NCBI RefSeq assembly: GCF_009852415.1
Contig: NZ_WOXS01000002.1
Location: 6,612,001 to 6,676,000 of the forward strand
DNA: 64,000 bases
From: Streptomyces sp. Tu 3180
GTDB taxonomy: Bacteria > Actinomycetota > Actinomycetes > Streptomycetales > Streptomycetaceae
Reading direction: 5' to 3'
Position 1 is the first letter of the stretch. The number at the start of each line of letters is the position of its first letter. The notes under the pieces were generated by a model. That model ran no database searches, was not told where the DNA came from, and saw only the letters and a program-made list of their open reading frames with translations. A program made the position numbers and the translations under genes. Below are positions 25,963 to 34,524 of the stretch, piece by piece.

Positions 25963-26004
25963 GAGCGCGGGCCCGGGAGCGCGGGGCCCGGGAGGGCGGT
26001 GGTC

Positions 26005-26445
26005 TCAGGGCTGCCGCAGGAGCCGGTTCAGCGCTCGTCCGAAGACATGGCGGCTCGCTCGCCCCACCACGCCGTCGAACAGGGTGGACACGGCGCGGAC
26101 GCGGATCTCCTCGCGCCACAGCACGCGGGCCCGGCCGCCCGGCCCCGGCCGCACCTCGAGCTCCGCCCAGCCCGTGACGACGCGGCCGCGTTTCTCCAGC
26201 CGGCACAGGCCCGGTGAGCCGTCCCGCGGGGGCCGCCACACCGTCACCTCCATCGGGTCGTCGAAGGAGAACGGGCCGAGCCCCGAGCGGGCGACGACCA
26301 TCGTGCCCTCGCCGGTGGGCGGGGGGGTCGTCACGGTGACCCGGGTCAGCGGGACCGCCTCGCCGTGGCGCGGCCACGCCGTGACCCGGCGCCAGGCCTC
26401 GTCGAGGGGGAGGGGCGCCGTGCGCTGGACAAGGAAGGTGGCCAC
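26005..26445 (-). CDS. SRPBCC (START-like) family protein
   Basis: The 146 residues fit a small helix-grip lipid or polyketide-binding fold: an N-terminal strand FLVQRTAPLPLDEAWRRVTAWPRHGEAVP, middle beta strands and a long C-terminal helix (FDGVVGRASRHVFGRALNRLL). Such proteins bind hydrophobic ligands or act as cyclases/aromatases; no ligand can be assigned. The GTG start at 26445 has a modest AGGA site. It converges on xdhC and lies before the deacetylase gene on the same strand. Confidence 0.7.
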   Translation of the reverse strand: MATFLVQRTAPLPLDEAWRRVTAWPRHGEAVPLTRVTVTTPPPTGEGTMVVARSGLGPFSFDDPMEVTVWRPPRDGSPGLCRLEKRGRVVTGWAELEVRPGPGGRARVLWREEIRVRAVSTLFDGVVGRASRHVFGRALNRLLRQP

Positions 26446-26531
26446 GAGGAGATCCTAGGGAATCCCCTCCGCCGGCCGGCGCGTCCCGGGAGCGGGTCAC
26501 CCGGTCGGACCCCTCCCCGCTCCTTCGGCGC

Positions 26532-27308
26532 TCACCGGTACACCTTCCCCGGCTCCGCCTCGCCGGGCGCGAGGAGCTGGGGGACCGTCACGAACACGTA
26601 CCCCCGCTTCTTCAGCGCGTCGATGATGCCGGGCACGGCGGGGACGGTCCCGTCGTAGATGTCGTGGAGCAGGATGATGCCGTCGCGGGAGGACTGGGCG
26701 AGGACGCGGCGGGTGATGAGGCCGGAGTCGGTGGTCCGGTAGTCCTTCGCGGTCACGCTCCACAGGACCTCCGCGAGGCCCAGGTCGCGGCAGATCTCGT
26801 GCACGGTGTCGTTCGTGCGGCCCTGCGGCGGGCGCATCAGGGTGGGGCGGCGGCCGGTGAGGCGTTCTATCTCCTCGTTGGGGCGCTCCAGTTCCTCGCG
26901 TATCTCCTCCGGCTCCAGCTCGGTCAGGATCCGGTGGGTCCAGGTGTGACCGGCCACCTCGTGCCCCTCCTCGGCCATCCGCGCGACGAGCTCGGGGTAC
27001 CTCTCGATGTGCCGCTCGCCCAACAGGAAGAAGGTCGCCGGGACCTGTTCCCGCTTCAGGATGTCCAGCAGCCGCGTGGAGTGCTCGCTCGGCCCCGCGT
27101 CGAAGGTGAGCGCGATGCACTTGGCCTCGCGGCAGTCGACGGTGCCGAACCGGGCCCGTGCGTCCGCGGACCGGACGGCGCTGGGGGCGGTGGTCTCCAT
27201 CCGCGTGCAGCCGCCCAGCGCCGACGTCACGGCCGCGACCGCCAGCACGCTCGCCACGGCCCGGAACGCGGCTCCCGGTCTTTTCATCTTCCTGGTCGGA
27301 GAAGGCAT
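26532..27308 (-). CDS. Lipoprotein polysaccharide deacetylase (NodB domain)
   Basis: It probably removes acetyl groups from cell-wall or surface glycans outside the membrane. From ATG at 27308 the product is 258 residues with a signal peptide and lipobox (SALGGC), so the protein should be lipid-anchored. The NodB domain shows LTFDAGPSEH (motif 1), HTWTH (motif 2, metal-binding His pair), RPPQGRTN (motif 3) and ILLHDI near the end. Motif 1 reads FDAGP rather than FDDGP, a substitution I have seen in actinobacterial members. ATG 27287 and GTG 27323 are alternative starts; none has a good ribosome site. It is divergent from the glycan operon, which suggests a shared role. Confidence 0.85.
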   Translation of the reverse strand: MPSPTRKMKRPGAAFRAVASVLAVAAVTSALGGCTRMETTAPSAVRSADARARFGTVDCREAKCIALTFDAGPSEHSTRLLDILKREQVPATFFLLGERHIERYPELVARMAEEGHEVAGHTWTHRILTELEPEEIREELERPNEEIERLTGRRPTLMRPPQGRTNDTVHEICRDLGLAEVLWSVTAKDYRTTDSGLITRRVLAQSSRDGIILLHDIYDGTVPAVPGIIDALKKRGYVFVTVPQLLAPGEAEPGKVYR

Positions 27309-27314
27309 GCCGGG

Positions 27315-27348
27315 ACTGTACACAGCGTTTATACGCGCGATGTATAGT
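27315..27348. promoter_or_regulatory. Inverted repeat at the deacetylase promoter
   Basis: ACTGTACA (27315-27322) and TGTATAGT (27341-27348) form an 8-bp inverted repeat with one mismatch and an 18-nt spacer. The region is unusually AT-rich (TTTATACGCGCGATGTATAG). It lies at the start codon of the deacetylase gene and probably overlaps its promoter, so it may bind a regulator. The alternative is a plain AT-rich promoter. Confidence 0.45.
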
Positions 27349-27410
27349 CCGTTTCGCGTGCCCTCGGGCGGAGGGGCGGGGGCGTGTGAGAGTCGTCACC
27401 GGGTTACTCG

Positions 27411-27500
27411 CGCCGGCCCGTGCGACGCCCGCGCGCGGGGCGCCGGCCCGTGCGACGCCGACGCGTACGGCGCCGGCGCCTGCGACGGGAGCGCGGGATC
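27411..27500 (+). repeat. Three tandem 30-bp imperfect repeats
   Basis: Units at 27411-27440, 27441-27470 and 27471-27500 each begin CGCCGGC. The first 19 bases of units 1 and 2 are identical (CGCCGGCCCGTGCGACGCC) and unit 3 is more diverged. They lie between the deacetylase promoter and the epimerase remnant. Confidence 0.75.
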
Positions 27501-27513
27501 GGGGAGGGACCCC

Positions 27514-27720
27514 GTGAGCGAACGCCCCCGGCGCAGGGTCCTGGTGGCCGGCGGGGCGGGACGCGCCGGATCCCGCCTGTGCGCACGGCCGGCCGGGGCC
27601 GGCACCGAGATCGTGTGCCTGGACGACCTGGCCACCGGCTCCCGGGCCGACGTCGCCGAGCCGGAGCGGTACCGCGGCTTTCGTTTCGTCCGCGCCGACG
27701 CCGCCGGCCCCGACGCCCGG
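27514..27720 (+). pseudogene. Remnant of an NAD-dependent sugar epimerase/dehydratase gene
   Basis: A GTG with a good ribosome site (GGGGAGGGACCCC before it) opens a frame reading RRVLVAGGAGRAGSRLC, then EIVCLDDLATGSRADVAE and GFRFVRADA. These match, in order, the Rossmann nucleotide-binding start (normally GGAGFLGS), the second strand with the NAD-contacting Asp, and the GFRFVRAD strand of extended SDR enzymes such as UDP-glucose epimerase or UDP-glucuronate decarboxylase. After about residue 65 the likeness stops and the frame runs as Arg/Pro/Ala sequence into the next gene. The catalytic YxxxK region is absent. It looks like a truncated, decayed sugar-nucleotide gene at the head of the glycan operon. 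Confidence 0.6.
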
Positions 27721-27977
27721 CCGGCCCGGGAGCGGCTCGGCCGGCGGCCCCGGGCCGGCCGGAGCGAGGGCCTGGGGCGCACCATCGGCCGGTTCACGCG
27801 GGCGGTGGCCGCCTGGGCCCGCCGGCCGGCCCGCCCCGCGCCGTCGCCGCCGTCCGAACCCATTGGCCGGATCGTTTCGCTCCCTCACCGTCCGGGGCCG
27901 CCGACCGGCCCGATCCGTGCCGTCGTCGCAGGTCGGAGACGGGTGCATAAGGCTGTAAATATGGACATATCAATGCG

Positions 27978-28004
27978 AGTTGTCTCCAAGTGTTTGAGAC
28001 AACT
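27978..28004. promoter_or_regulatory. Operator-like inverted repeat in an AT-rich promoter island upstream of the glycan operon
   Basis: AGTTGTCTC (27978-27986) and GAGACAACT (27996-28004) form a perfect 9-bp inverted repeat with a 9-nt spacer. It ends 60 bp before the carbamoyltransferase start. The stretch 27940-28010 is much richer in A/T (GCATAAGGCTGTAAATATGG) than anything around it, as expected for the operon promoter. The rest of 27721-28064 holds no gene I recognise. Confidence 0.6.
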
Positions 28005-28064
28005 GCGGTGCGGCACTCGCGTCCCGAGAGCACCACATGTATCGCAGGGACGGAGCACACCCCC

Positions 28065-29702
28065 ATGCGCATCCTTGGTATCAACGCCCTCTTCCACGAC
28101 CCCGCCGCCGCCCTGGTCGTCGACGGCCGGACCGTGGCCGCGGCCGAGGAGGAGCGCTTCAGCCGGCGCAAGCACGGCAAGCGGCCCCTGCCGTTCTCCG
28201 CCTGGGAACTGCCCGAGCGATCCGCGCACTGGTGCCTGGAGCAGGCGGGCCTCACCCCCGCCGGCCTGGACGCCGTCACCTACTCCTTCGACCCGGCGCT
28301 GGCCCGGCCCGCCCGCGACATGGGCCTGGACGACCCCTGGGACCCGCTGCGCCTGGAGTACGCGCGCCGCGCCCCCGAGTTCCTCGCCGAGGCCCTGCCC
28401 GGCCTCGACCCCGCCCGGGTCGTCTTCGTCCCCCACCACGTCGCCCACGCCGCCTCCGCCGGACCGGCCTCGCCGCACCCCGACAGCGCCGTCCTCGTCC
28501 TCGACGGCCGCGGCGAGTCCGCCTCCCACCTGGCCGGCCGCTACCGCGACGGCAAGCTCGACACCCTCGCCACCCAGGCGCTGCCCGACTCCCTCGGCCT
28601 GGTCTACGAGGAGCTCACCGCCCACCTCGGCTTCCTGCGCAGCAGCGACGAGTACAAGGTGATGGCCCTCGCCTCCTACGGCGCCCCGCGCCACCTGGCC
28701 CGCCTGCGGGAGGACGTCCACCCCACCGGCCACGGCGGCTTCCGCGCCCACGGCGTCGACTGGGCCGCCCTCGCCCCGCCCCGCGCCGGGGACGAACCCT
28801 GGACCCAGGACCACGCGGACCTGGCCGCCAGCGCCCAGGCGGTCCTGGAGGAGGTGCTGCTGGAGCTCGTGCACTGGCTGCACCGCGAGGCCGGCGGCGA
28901 CGCCCTCACCATGGCCGGCGGCGTCGCGCTGAACTGCGTCGCCAACTCGGCGATCGCCGCGCGCGGCCCGTACCGGCACGTGTGGGTGCAGCCCGCCGCC
29001 GGTGACGCCGGCACCGCGCTCGGCGGCGCCCTGCACGTGGCCGCGCAGGAGATCACCCCCGAGCCCATGCCCGGCGCCGACCTCGGCCGCGGCTGGAGCG
29101 ACGACGAACTGCGCGCCTGGCTCGAGCAGGCCGCGGTCCCCTACGAGGAGCCCGACGACATCGCCGAGACCGTCGCCGCGGAACTCGCCCGGGACGGCGT
29201 CGTCGCCTGGTTCCAGGGCCGCAGCGAGTACGGGCCGCGCGCCCTCGGGCACCGCTCCCTGCTCGCCCACCCGGGCCGCGCCGAGAACCTGGAACGGCTC
29301 AACCACGTCAAGGGCCGCGAGGAGTTCCGGCCCGTCGCGCCCATGGTCCTCGCCGACCGCGCCGCCGAGCTGTTCTCCCGCGGCCCGGTCCCCAGTCCGT
29401 ACATGCTCTTCGTCCACGACGTCGCCCCCGAGTGGCGCGAGCGGATCCCGGCCGTCGTCCACGTCGACGGCACCGCCCGCATCCAGACCGTCGAGGAGCG
29501 CCGGGAACCCCTGGTCGCGCGGATGCTGCGCGGCTTCGAACGGCGCACCGGACTGCCCGTGGTCGTCAACACCAGCCTCAACACCGCCGGCCGGCCGATG
29601 GTCGACGACCCGCGCGACGCCCTGGAGTGCTTCGGCTCCGCCCCGGTGGACCTGCTGGCGATCGGGCCGTACGCGGTGCGCAGGGGGAGGGCCTTCGGAT
29701 GA
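28065..29702 (+). CDS. O-carbamoyltransferase (NodU/CmcH/TobZ family)
   Basis: These enzymes move a carbamoyl group from carbamoyl phosphate, via carbamoyl-AMP, to a hydroxyl of a sugar or antibiotic. The 545 residues have the Kae1-like N-terminal domain starting MRILGINALFHDPAAALVVDG. The metal-binding HHVAH motif lies at 124-128, with SSDEYKVMALA and the GGVALNCVANSAIA segment further on. The C-terminal domain is NodU-type (EYGPRALGHRSLLA; LPVVVNTSLNTAGRPMVDD). It is the first intact gene of a tightly overlapping glycan operon, so its acceptor is probably a surface sugar, possibly a heptose; that is inference. The start at 28065 begins the conserved domain; GGGACGGAG lies upstream. Confidence 0.9.
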   Translation: MRILGINALFHDPAAALVVDGRTVAAAEEERFSRRKHGKRPLPFSAWELPERSAHWCLEQAGLTPAGLDAVTYSFDPALARPARDMGLDDPWDPLRLEYARRAPEFLAEALPGLDPARVVFVPHHVAHAASAGPASPHPDSAVLVLDGRGESASHLAGRYRDGKLDTLATQALPDSLGLVYEELTAHLGFLRSSDEYKVMALASYGAPRHLARLREDVHPTGHGGFRAHGVDWAALAPPRAGDEPWTQDHADLAASAQAVLEEVLLELVHWLHREAGGDALTMAGGVALNCVANSAIAARGPYRHVWVQPAAGDAGTALGGALHVAAQEITPEPMPGADLGRGWSDDELRAWLEQAAVPYEEPDDIAETVAAELARDGVVAWFQGRSEYGPRALGHRSLLAHPGRAENLERLNHVKGREEFRPVAPMVLADRAAELFSRGPVPSPYMLFVHDVAPEWRERIPAVVHVDGTARIQTVEERREPLVARMLRGFERRTGLPVVVNTSLNTAGRPMVDDPRDALECFGSAPVDLLAIGPYAVRRGRAFG

Positions 29703-30706
29703 CGTCGTACGCCGTCGTGATCCCCACCCTGGTGCGGGACACCCTCGCCGACTGCCTCGCTGCGCTGGCCGCCGCGAACGGGCCGCACCCCGACGCGATC
29801 GTCCTCGTCGACGACCGGCGGCCCGGCTCCGGTCCCGGCCCCGGGGTGCTGGACCACGCGCTGAGCGTCCTCGGCGACCTGCGCGAACGCACCACCGTCC
29901 TCACCGGCGGGGGCCGCGGGCCCGCCGCCGCCCGCAACACCGGGCTGCGCACCGTCACCGCGCCCTGGGTCGCCTTCCTCGACGACGACGTCCAGGTCGG
30001 CCCGCACTGGTGCGCCCAGCTCGTCCAGGACCTCGAGGAGGCGTCCCCCGACACCGCCGGCGTCCAGGGCGTCATCACCGTGCCGCTGCCCGGCGGACGC
30101 CGCCCCACCGACTGGGAACGCGGCACCGCCGGCCTCGCCCGGGCCCACTGGATCACCGCCGACATGGCCTACCGCACCGAGGCCCTCGAGGAGGTCGGCG
30201 GCTTCGACGAGCGCTTCCCGCGCGCCTTCCGCGAGGACGCCGACCTCGCGCTGCGGCTCCTCGACGCCGGCTGGCGCGTCCGCCAGGGCCGGCGCACCAC
30301 CCTGCACCCCGTGCGCCCCGTCTCCCGCTGGGCGTCGGTGGGGCAGCAGCGCGGCAACGCCGACGACGCCCTGATGCGGCGCCTGCACGGACCCGGCTGG
30401 TGGGACAAGGCGGTCGCGCCGCGCGGCCGGATCCGCCGCCACGCGGCGATCACCGCCGCCGGTGCGGCCGCCTGCGCCCTCGCCCTCACCGGGCGCCGCC
30501 GGGCGGCCGCCGCCTGCGCCCTCGGCTGGGCCGCCGGGACCGCCGAGTTCGCCCGCGCCCGCATCGCCCCCGGGCCGCGCACCCGCGACGAGGTGACGGA
30601 CATGCTGGCCACCAGCGTGCTCATCCCGCCCGCCGCGACCTGGCACCGGCTGGCCGGGGCCTGGCGCCACCGGCACGCACCCGCCTGGCCGGAGGCGGCC
30701 CGGTGA
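29699..30706 (+). CDS. Glycosyltransferase family 2
   Basis: The 335 residues have a GT-A fold: SYAVVIPTLVRDTLADCLAALA at the N-terminus, IVLVDDR, AARNTGL and the metal-binding DxD-type FLDDDV. The acceptor-side motif is RAFREDADLALRLL (ED motif). A C-terminal hydrophobic stretch (ITAAGAAACALALTGRR) may touch the membrane. It overlaps the carbamoyltransferase by 4 nt (ATGA), and GGGGGAGGG precedes the ATG. It should use a nucleotide-activated sugar on the cytoplasmic side; donor unknown. Confidence 0.88.
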   Translation: MTSYAVVIPTLVRDTLADCLAALAAANGPHPDAIVLVDDRRPGSGPGPGVLDHALSVLGDLRERTTVLTGGGRGPAAARNTGLRTVTAPWVAFLDDDVQVGPHWCAQLVQDLEEASPDTAGVQGVITVPLPGGRRPTDWERGTAGLARAHWITADMAYRTEALEEVGGFDERFPRAFREDADLALRLLDAGWRVRQGRRTTLHPVRPVSRWASVGQQRGNADDALMRRLHGPGWWDKAVAPRGRIRRHAAITAAGAAACALALTGRRRAAAACALGWAAGTAEFARARIAPGPRTRDEVTDMLATSVLIPPAATWHRLAGAWRHRHAPAWPEAAR

Positions 30707-31368
30707 GCCGGGCGAACCCGGGGCGCCCGGTGCGGGCGGTGCTGTTCGACCGCGACGGCACCCTCGTCCACGACGTCCCCTACAACGCCGACCCCGAGCG
30801 GGTGCGCCCCGTCGAGGGCGCCCGCGAGGCGCTCGACGCGCTGCGCGCCCGCTCCGTGCGCACCGGCGTCGTCACCAACCAGTCCGGCGTCGCCCGCGGA
30901 CTGCTCACCGACGCCGACGTCCGCCGCGTCAACCACCGCGTCGACGAACTCCTCGGCCCCTTCGACGTGTGGGCGGTCTGCCCGCACGGGCCCGACGACG
31001 GCTGCCCCTGCCGCAAACCCCGGCCCGGCATGATCCTGTGGGCGGCCGGGCGGATCCGCACGGACCCGGCCGACTGCGTCGTCATCGGCGACATCGGCGC
31101 CGACGTCGAGGCCGCCCGCCGGGCCGGCGCCCACGGCATCCTCGTCCCCACCCCGCGGACCCGCCCCGAGGAGACGGCCGCCGCCGCACACGTGGCGCCG
31201 GACCTCGCGACCGCGGTGCGCGCGGTGCTGGACGGACTGCCGCACGACCGGGACGCGGCCGCCGCACCGCCCGTCGCGGACCGCGCGGGGAAGACACCGC
31301 CGCGGGACGGACGCGCGGGCGTCTCCGTGCCCCGCGCGGAGCGCCCCGGACCGGGGAGGCGCGCGTGA
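30703..31368 (+). CDS. gmhB: D-glycero-D-manno-heptose 1,7-bisphosphate 7-phosphatase (GmhB-like HAD enzyme)
   Basis: It removes the 7-phosphate from heptose 1,7-bisphosphate, the step between the two HldE activities. The 221 residues carry the HAD motif DRDGT (D16, D18), TNQSGVARG and the GmhB zinc loop C93-x-H95-x5-C101-x-C103 (CPHGPDDGCPC), then RKPRPGM and the last HAD motif VVIGDIGADVEAA. About 40 extra Arg/Pro-rich residues follow the domain. The related histidinol-phosphatase domain is possible, but gmhA and hldE in the same operon favour GmhB. The GTG start overlaps the previous stop (GTGA). Confidence 0.85.
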   Translation: MSRANPGRPVRAVLFDRDGTLVHDVPYNADPERVRPVEGAREALDALRARSVRTGVVTNQSGVARGLLTDADVRRVNHRVDELLGPFDVWAVCPHGPDDGCPCRKPRPGMILWAAGRIRTDPADCVVIGDIGADVEAARRAGAHGILVPTPRTRPEETAAAAHVAPDLATAVRAVLDGLPHDRDAAAAPPVADRAGKTPPRDGRAGVSVPRAERPGPGRRA

Positions 31369-32363
31369 AGGCCCTGGTCACCCGCCTCGACAACTTCGGC
31401 GACGTCCTGCTCGCCGGACCCGCCGTGCGCGCCGTCGCCGCCCGGGCCGACACCGTCACGCTGCTGTGCGGACCGCACGGGGCCCCCGCCGCCCGGCTGC
31501 TGCCCGGCGTGGACGAGGTCCTGGTCTGGGACGCCCCCTGGGCCGGCTTCCAGCCGCCCCCGGTCCGCCGCGAGGAGATCGACGGACTCGTCGCCGCCGT
31601 CACCGCCGTGGAGGCCGACACCGCGCTGATCCTCACCTCCTTCCACCAGTCCCCGCTGCCCACCGCCCTGCTGCTGCGCCTGGCCGGGATCCGGTTCCTC
31701 GCCGCCGACAGCGAGGACTACCCCGGCTCCCTCCTCGACGTGCGCCACCACCGCGCCCCGCACGCCCACGAGGCCGAGGCCGCGCTCGACCTCGCCGAGG
31801 CCGCCGGTTTCCCCCGGGCCGACGACGGACGGCTGCGGGTGCTCCCGCCGCCCCCGGTCGAGGAGCTGACCGGCCCGGCCGGCTACGTCGTCGTCCACCC
31901 CGGCGTCAGCGTGCCCGCCCGCGCCTGGAGCCCCGAGCGGTGCGCGCAGGCGGTGCGCGAACTCACCGCCGCGGGCCGCCGGGTGGTGGTCACCGGCGGC
32001 GCGGGGGAGCGGGACCTGACCGCGTACGTCGCCGGCGACCGGGCCCTCGACCTCGGCGGCCGCACCGGCGCCGCCGAACTCGCCGGAGTGCTCGCCGGGG
32101 CCGCCTGCGCCGTCACCGGCAACACCGGGCCCGCGCACCTCGCCGCCGCCGTCGGCACCCCGGTGGTGTCCCTGTTCGCGCCGGTCGTCCCGGCCGAGCG
32201 GTGGCGGCCGTACGGCGTGCCGTACGTGCTGCTCGGCGACCAGCGGGCGCCGTGCGCCGGCACCCGGGCCCGGCAGTGCCCCGTGCCCGGCCACCCGTGC
32301 CTGGACGACGTGACCGCGCTCGACGTCGTCGCCGCCGTCGACAAGCTCGTGGAGGTGGCATGA
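31365..32363 (+). CDS. Glycosyltransferase family 9 (heptosyltransferase-like)
   Basis: GT9 enzymes transfer heptose from ADP-heptose in LPS synthesis. The 332 residues begin with the GT9 signature (TRLDNFGDVLLAGPAVRAVA). They contain VVVHPGVSVPARAWSPERCAQAV, the sugar-nucleotide site, and the C-terminal TGNTGPAHLAAAVGTPVVSLFAPVVPAERW. A Cys-containing loop (CAGTRARQCPVPGHPCLDD) is typical of some members. The ADP-heptose genes in the same operon make ADP-heptose a likely donor. The GTG start overlaps the previous gene by 4 nt. Confidence 0.88.
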   Translation: MKALVTRLDNFGDVLLAGPAVRAVAARADTVTLLCGPHGAPAARLLPGVDEVLVWDAPWAGFQPPPVRREEIDGLVAAVTAVEADTALILTSFHQSPLPTALLLRLAGIRFLAADSEDYPGSLLDVRHHRAPHAHEAEAALDLAEAAGFPRADDGRLRVLPPPPVEELTGPAGYVVVHPGVSVPARAWSPERCAQAVRELTAAGRRVVVTGGAGERDLTAYVAGDRALDLGGRTGAAELAGVLAGAACAVTGNTGPAHLAAAVGTPVVSLFAPVVPAERWRPYGVPYVLLGDQRAPCAGTRARQCPVPGHPCLDDVTALDVVAAVDKLVEVA

Positions 32364-33310
32364 GGATCCTGCTCTGGCACGTGCACGGGTCGTGGACCAC
32401 GGCCTTCGTGCAGGGCCCGCACACCTACGTCGTCCCCGTCACCCCGGACCGCGGACCCGACGGACTGGGCCGGGCCCGCACCTTCGACTGGCCCGACTCG
32501 GTCGTCGAGGTGCCCCCGGAACGCCTGCGCGAGACGGACATCGACGTCGTCGTGCTGCAACGGCCGCACGAACCCGCCCTCGTCGACCGGTGGCTGGGCC
32601 GCCGCCCGCCCCTGGTCTACCTGGAGCACAACGCCCCGCACGGGAACGTGCCCGACACCCGCCACCCGGCCGCGGACATCCCCGGCGCCACCCTCGTCCA
32701 CGTCACCCACTTCAACCGCCTGATGTGGGACGCCGGTCCCGCCCCGGCCACCGTCGTCGAGCACGGCATCGTCGACCCCGGTCCGCTGTGGACCGGCGAA
32801 CTGCCGCACGCCGCCGTCGTCGTCAACGAGCCGGTGCGGCGCGGCCGCACCACCGGCACCGACCTGCTGCCGGTCTTCGCCGAGGCGGCCCCCCTCGACG
32901 TCTTCGGCATGGGCACCGAAGGTCTCGCCGGCCACCTCGGGCTGCCCGCCGGCCGCTGCCGCGCGCACGAACTGACGCAGGCCGACCTGCACACGGAGAT
33001 GGCCCGCCGGCGCGTCTACGTCCACCCCGTGCGCTGGACCTCCCTCGGCCTGTCCCTGCTGGAGGCCATGCACCTGGGCATGCCCGTCGTCGCGCTCGCC
33101 ACCACCGAGGTCACCGAGGCCGTGCCGCCCGGGGCCGGAGTGGTCTCCAACCGGATCGACGTACTGACCGAAGCCGTGAGGGACTTCGTCGCCGACCCGC
33201 TGCGCGCCCGCCTGACCGGCGAGGGCGCACGGGCGGCGGCGCTGTCCCGCTACGGGCTGTCCCGCTTCCTGGACGACTGGGAGCGGCTGCTGAAGGAGGT
33301 GACTCGATGA
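32360..33310 (+). CDS. Glycosyltransferase (GT-B fold, GT4-like)
   Basis: The 316 residues are shorter than most GT4 enzymes. The N-terminal half is divergent (RILLWHVHGSWTTAFVQGPHTYVVPVTPDRGPDG, YLEHNAPHG). The C-terminal half shows the retaining GT-B pattern: VYVHPVRWTSLGLSLLEAMHLGMPVVALATTEVTEAV, with E in the LSLLEAMHLG nucleotide-sugar motif. Donor and acceptor are unknown. The ATG overlaps the upstream stop (ATGA) after GGAGGTGGC. Confidence 0.82.
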   Translation: MRILLWHVHGSWTTAFVQGPHTYVVPVTPDRGPDGLGRARTFDWPDSVVEVPPERLRETDIDVVVLQRPHEPALVDRWLGRRPPLVYLEHNAPHGNVPDTRHPAADIPGATLVHVTHFNRLMWDAGPAPATVVEHGIVDPGPLWTGELPHAAVVVNEPVRRGRTTGTDLLPVFAEAAPLDVFGMGTEGLAGHLGLPAGRCRAHELTQADLHTEMARRRVYVHPVRWTSLGLSLLEAMHLGMPVVALATTEVTEAVPPGAGVVSNRIDVLTEAVRDFVADPLRARLTGEGARAAALSRYGLSRFLDDWERLLKEVTR

Positions 33311-34524
33311 GGATCGCCATGGTGTCCGAGCACGCGAGCCCGCTCGCCGCGCTCGGCGGCGTCGACGCCGGGGGCCAGAACGTGTACGTGGCGCGGCTCA
33401 GCGAGGAGCTGGCCCGGCGCGGCCACCGCGTCACGGTGTACACCCGCCGCGACGCGGCCGGCCTGCCCGACCGGGTGGCGCTGCCCGGCGGCGCGGTCGT
33501 GGAGCACGTGCCGGCCGGCCCGCCCGAGGCCGTCCCCAAGGACGAACTGCTGCCCCACATGCCCGCCTTCGGCGCGTACCTCGCCCGGGCCTGGCGGCGG
33601 GAGAGGCCGGACGTCGTGCACGCCCACTTCTGGATGTCGGGCCTGGCCGCACGGACCGGCGCCCGCCCGTACGGCGTCCCGGTGGTGCAGACGTTCCACG
33701 CCCTCGGCACCGTCAAGCGCCGCCACCAGGGGTGGCGGGACACCAGCCCGCCCGAACGCATCGCCGCCGAGCGGCAGATCGGACGCGGCTGCGCGCGCGT
33801 CCTCGCCACCTGCGGCGACGAGGTGCGCGAACTGGCCGAGATGGGCGTGGACCGCAGCCGGGTGTCGGTGGTGCCCTGCGGCGTGGACGCCGACCACTTC
33901 CGCCCCGGCGCCGAGGGGGCGGGCACACCGCCGCGCCGCGCGCGGCACCGGCTGCTCGCCTGCGGCCGGCTGGTCCGCCGCAAGGGCTACGACCGGGCCG
34001 TCCGCGCGCTGACGGCGATCCCGGACGCCGAACTCGTCGTCGCCGGGGGGCCCGCCACCGGACGACTGGGCCGCGACCCGGAGGCGCGGCGGCTGTGGCA
34101 CCTGGCGCACCGCGTCGGGGTGGCCGACCGGGTCCGGCTGCTCGGCGCGGTCGACCCGGCCGACATGCCGGCCCTCATCGGCAGCGCCGACCTGGTGCTG
34201 TGCACCCCCGACTACGAGCCGTTCGGCATCGTGCCGCTGGAGGCGATGGCGTGCGCCGTGCCGGTCGTCGCCACCGCCGTCGGCGGCCACCGCGACAGCG
34301 TCGCCCACGGCACCACCGGCCGGCTGGTCCCGCCCGAGGACCCCGGGGCGCTCGCCGCCGCCGTGCGCGAACTCCTCGCCGAGGACGGACTGCGCCGCCG
34401 CTACGGCGCCGCCGGACGCGAACGCGTCCTGGCCCACTACACGTGGAGCCGCGTCGCCGACGGCGTCGAGGACGTGCACCGCCGGGTCCTGACCGCACAC
34501 GCGACCCCGAAGGAGGTGGCCTGA
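33307..34524 (+). CDS. Glycosyltransferase family 4 (MshA-like)
   Basis: The 405 residues follow the classic GT4 layout. The N-terminal donor-loop region is MVSEHASPLAALGGVDAGGQNVYVARLSEELARRGHRVTVYTRR; DVVHAHFWMSG comes next, and the linker shows SVVPCGVDADHFRP. The C-terminal EX7E motif is EPFGIVPLEAMACAVPVVATAVGG. It resembles sucrose-phosphate-synthase-like and MshA-like enzymes; the donor is not predictable. It is part of the overlapping operon (ATGA with the previous gene, TGATG with gmhA). Confidence 0.9.
   Translation: MRIAMVSEHASPLAALGGVDAGGQNVYVARLSEELARRGHRVTVYTRRDAAGLPDRVALPGGAVVEHVPAGPPEAVPKDELLPHMPAFGAYLARAWRRERPDVVHAHFWMSGLAARTGARPYGVPVVQTFHALGTVKRRHQGWRDTSPPERIAAERQIGRGCARVLATCGDEVRELAEMGVDRSRVSVVPCGVDADHFRPGAEGAGTPPRRARHRLLACGRLVRRKGYDRAVRALTAIPDAELVVAGGPATGRLGRDPEARRLWHLAHRVGVADRVRLLGAVDPADMPALIGSADLVLCTPDYEPFGIVPLEAMACAVPVVATAVGGHRDSVAHGTTGRLVPPEDPGALAAAVRELLAEDGLRRRYGAAGRERVLAHYTWSRVADGVEDVHRRVLTAHATPKEVA

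Noticed and set aside
27721-28662. Continuation of the epimerase-remnant frame into the carbamoyltransferase gene
   Set aside because: After residue ~65 the frame has no epimerase similarity and becomes an out-of-frame shadow of the carbamoyltransferase gene.
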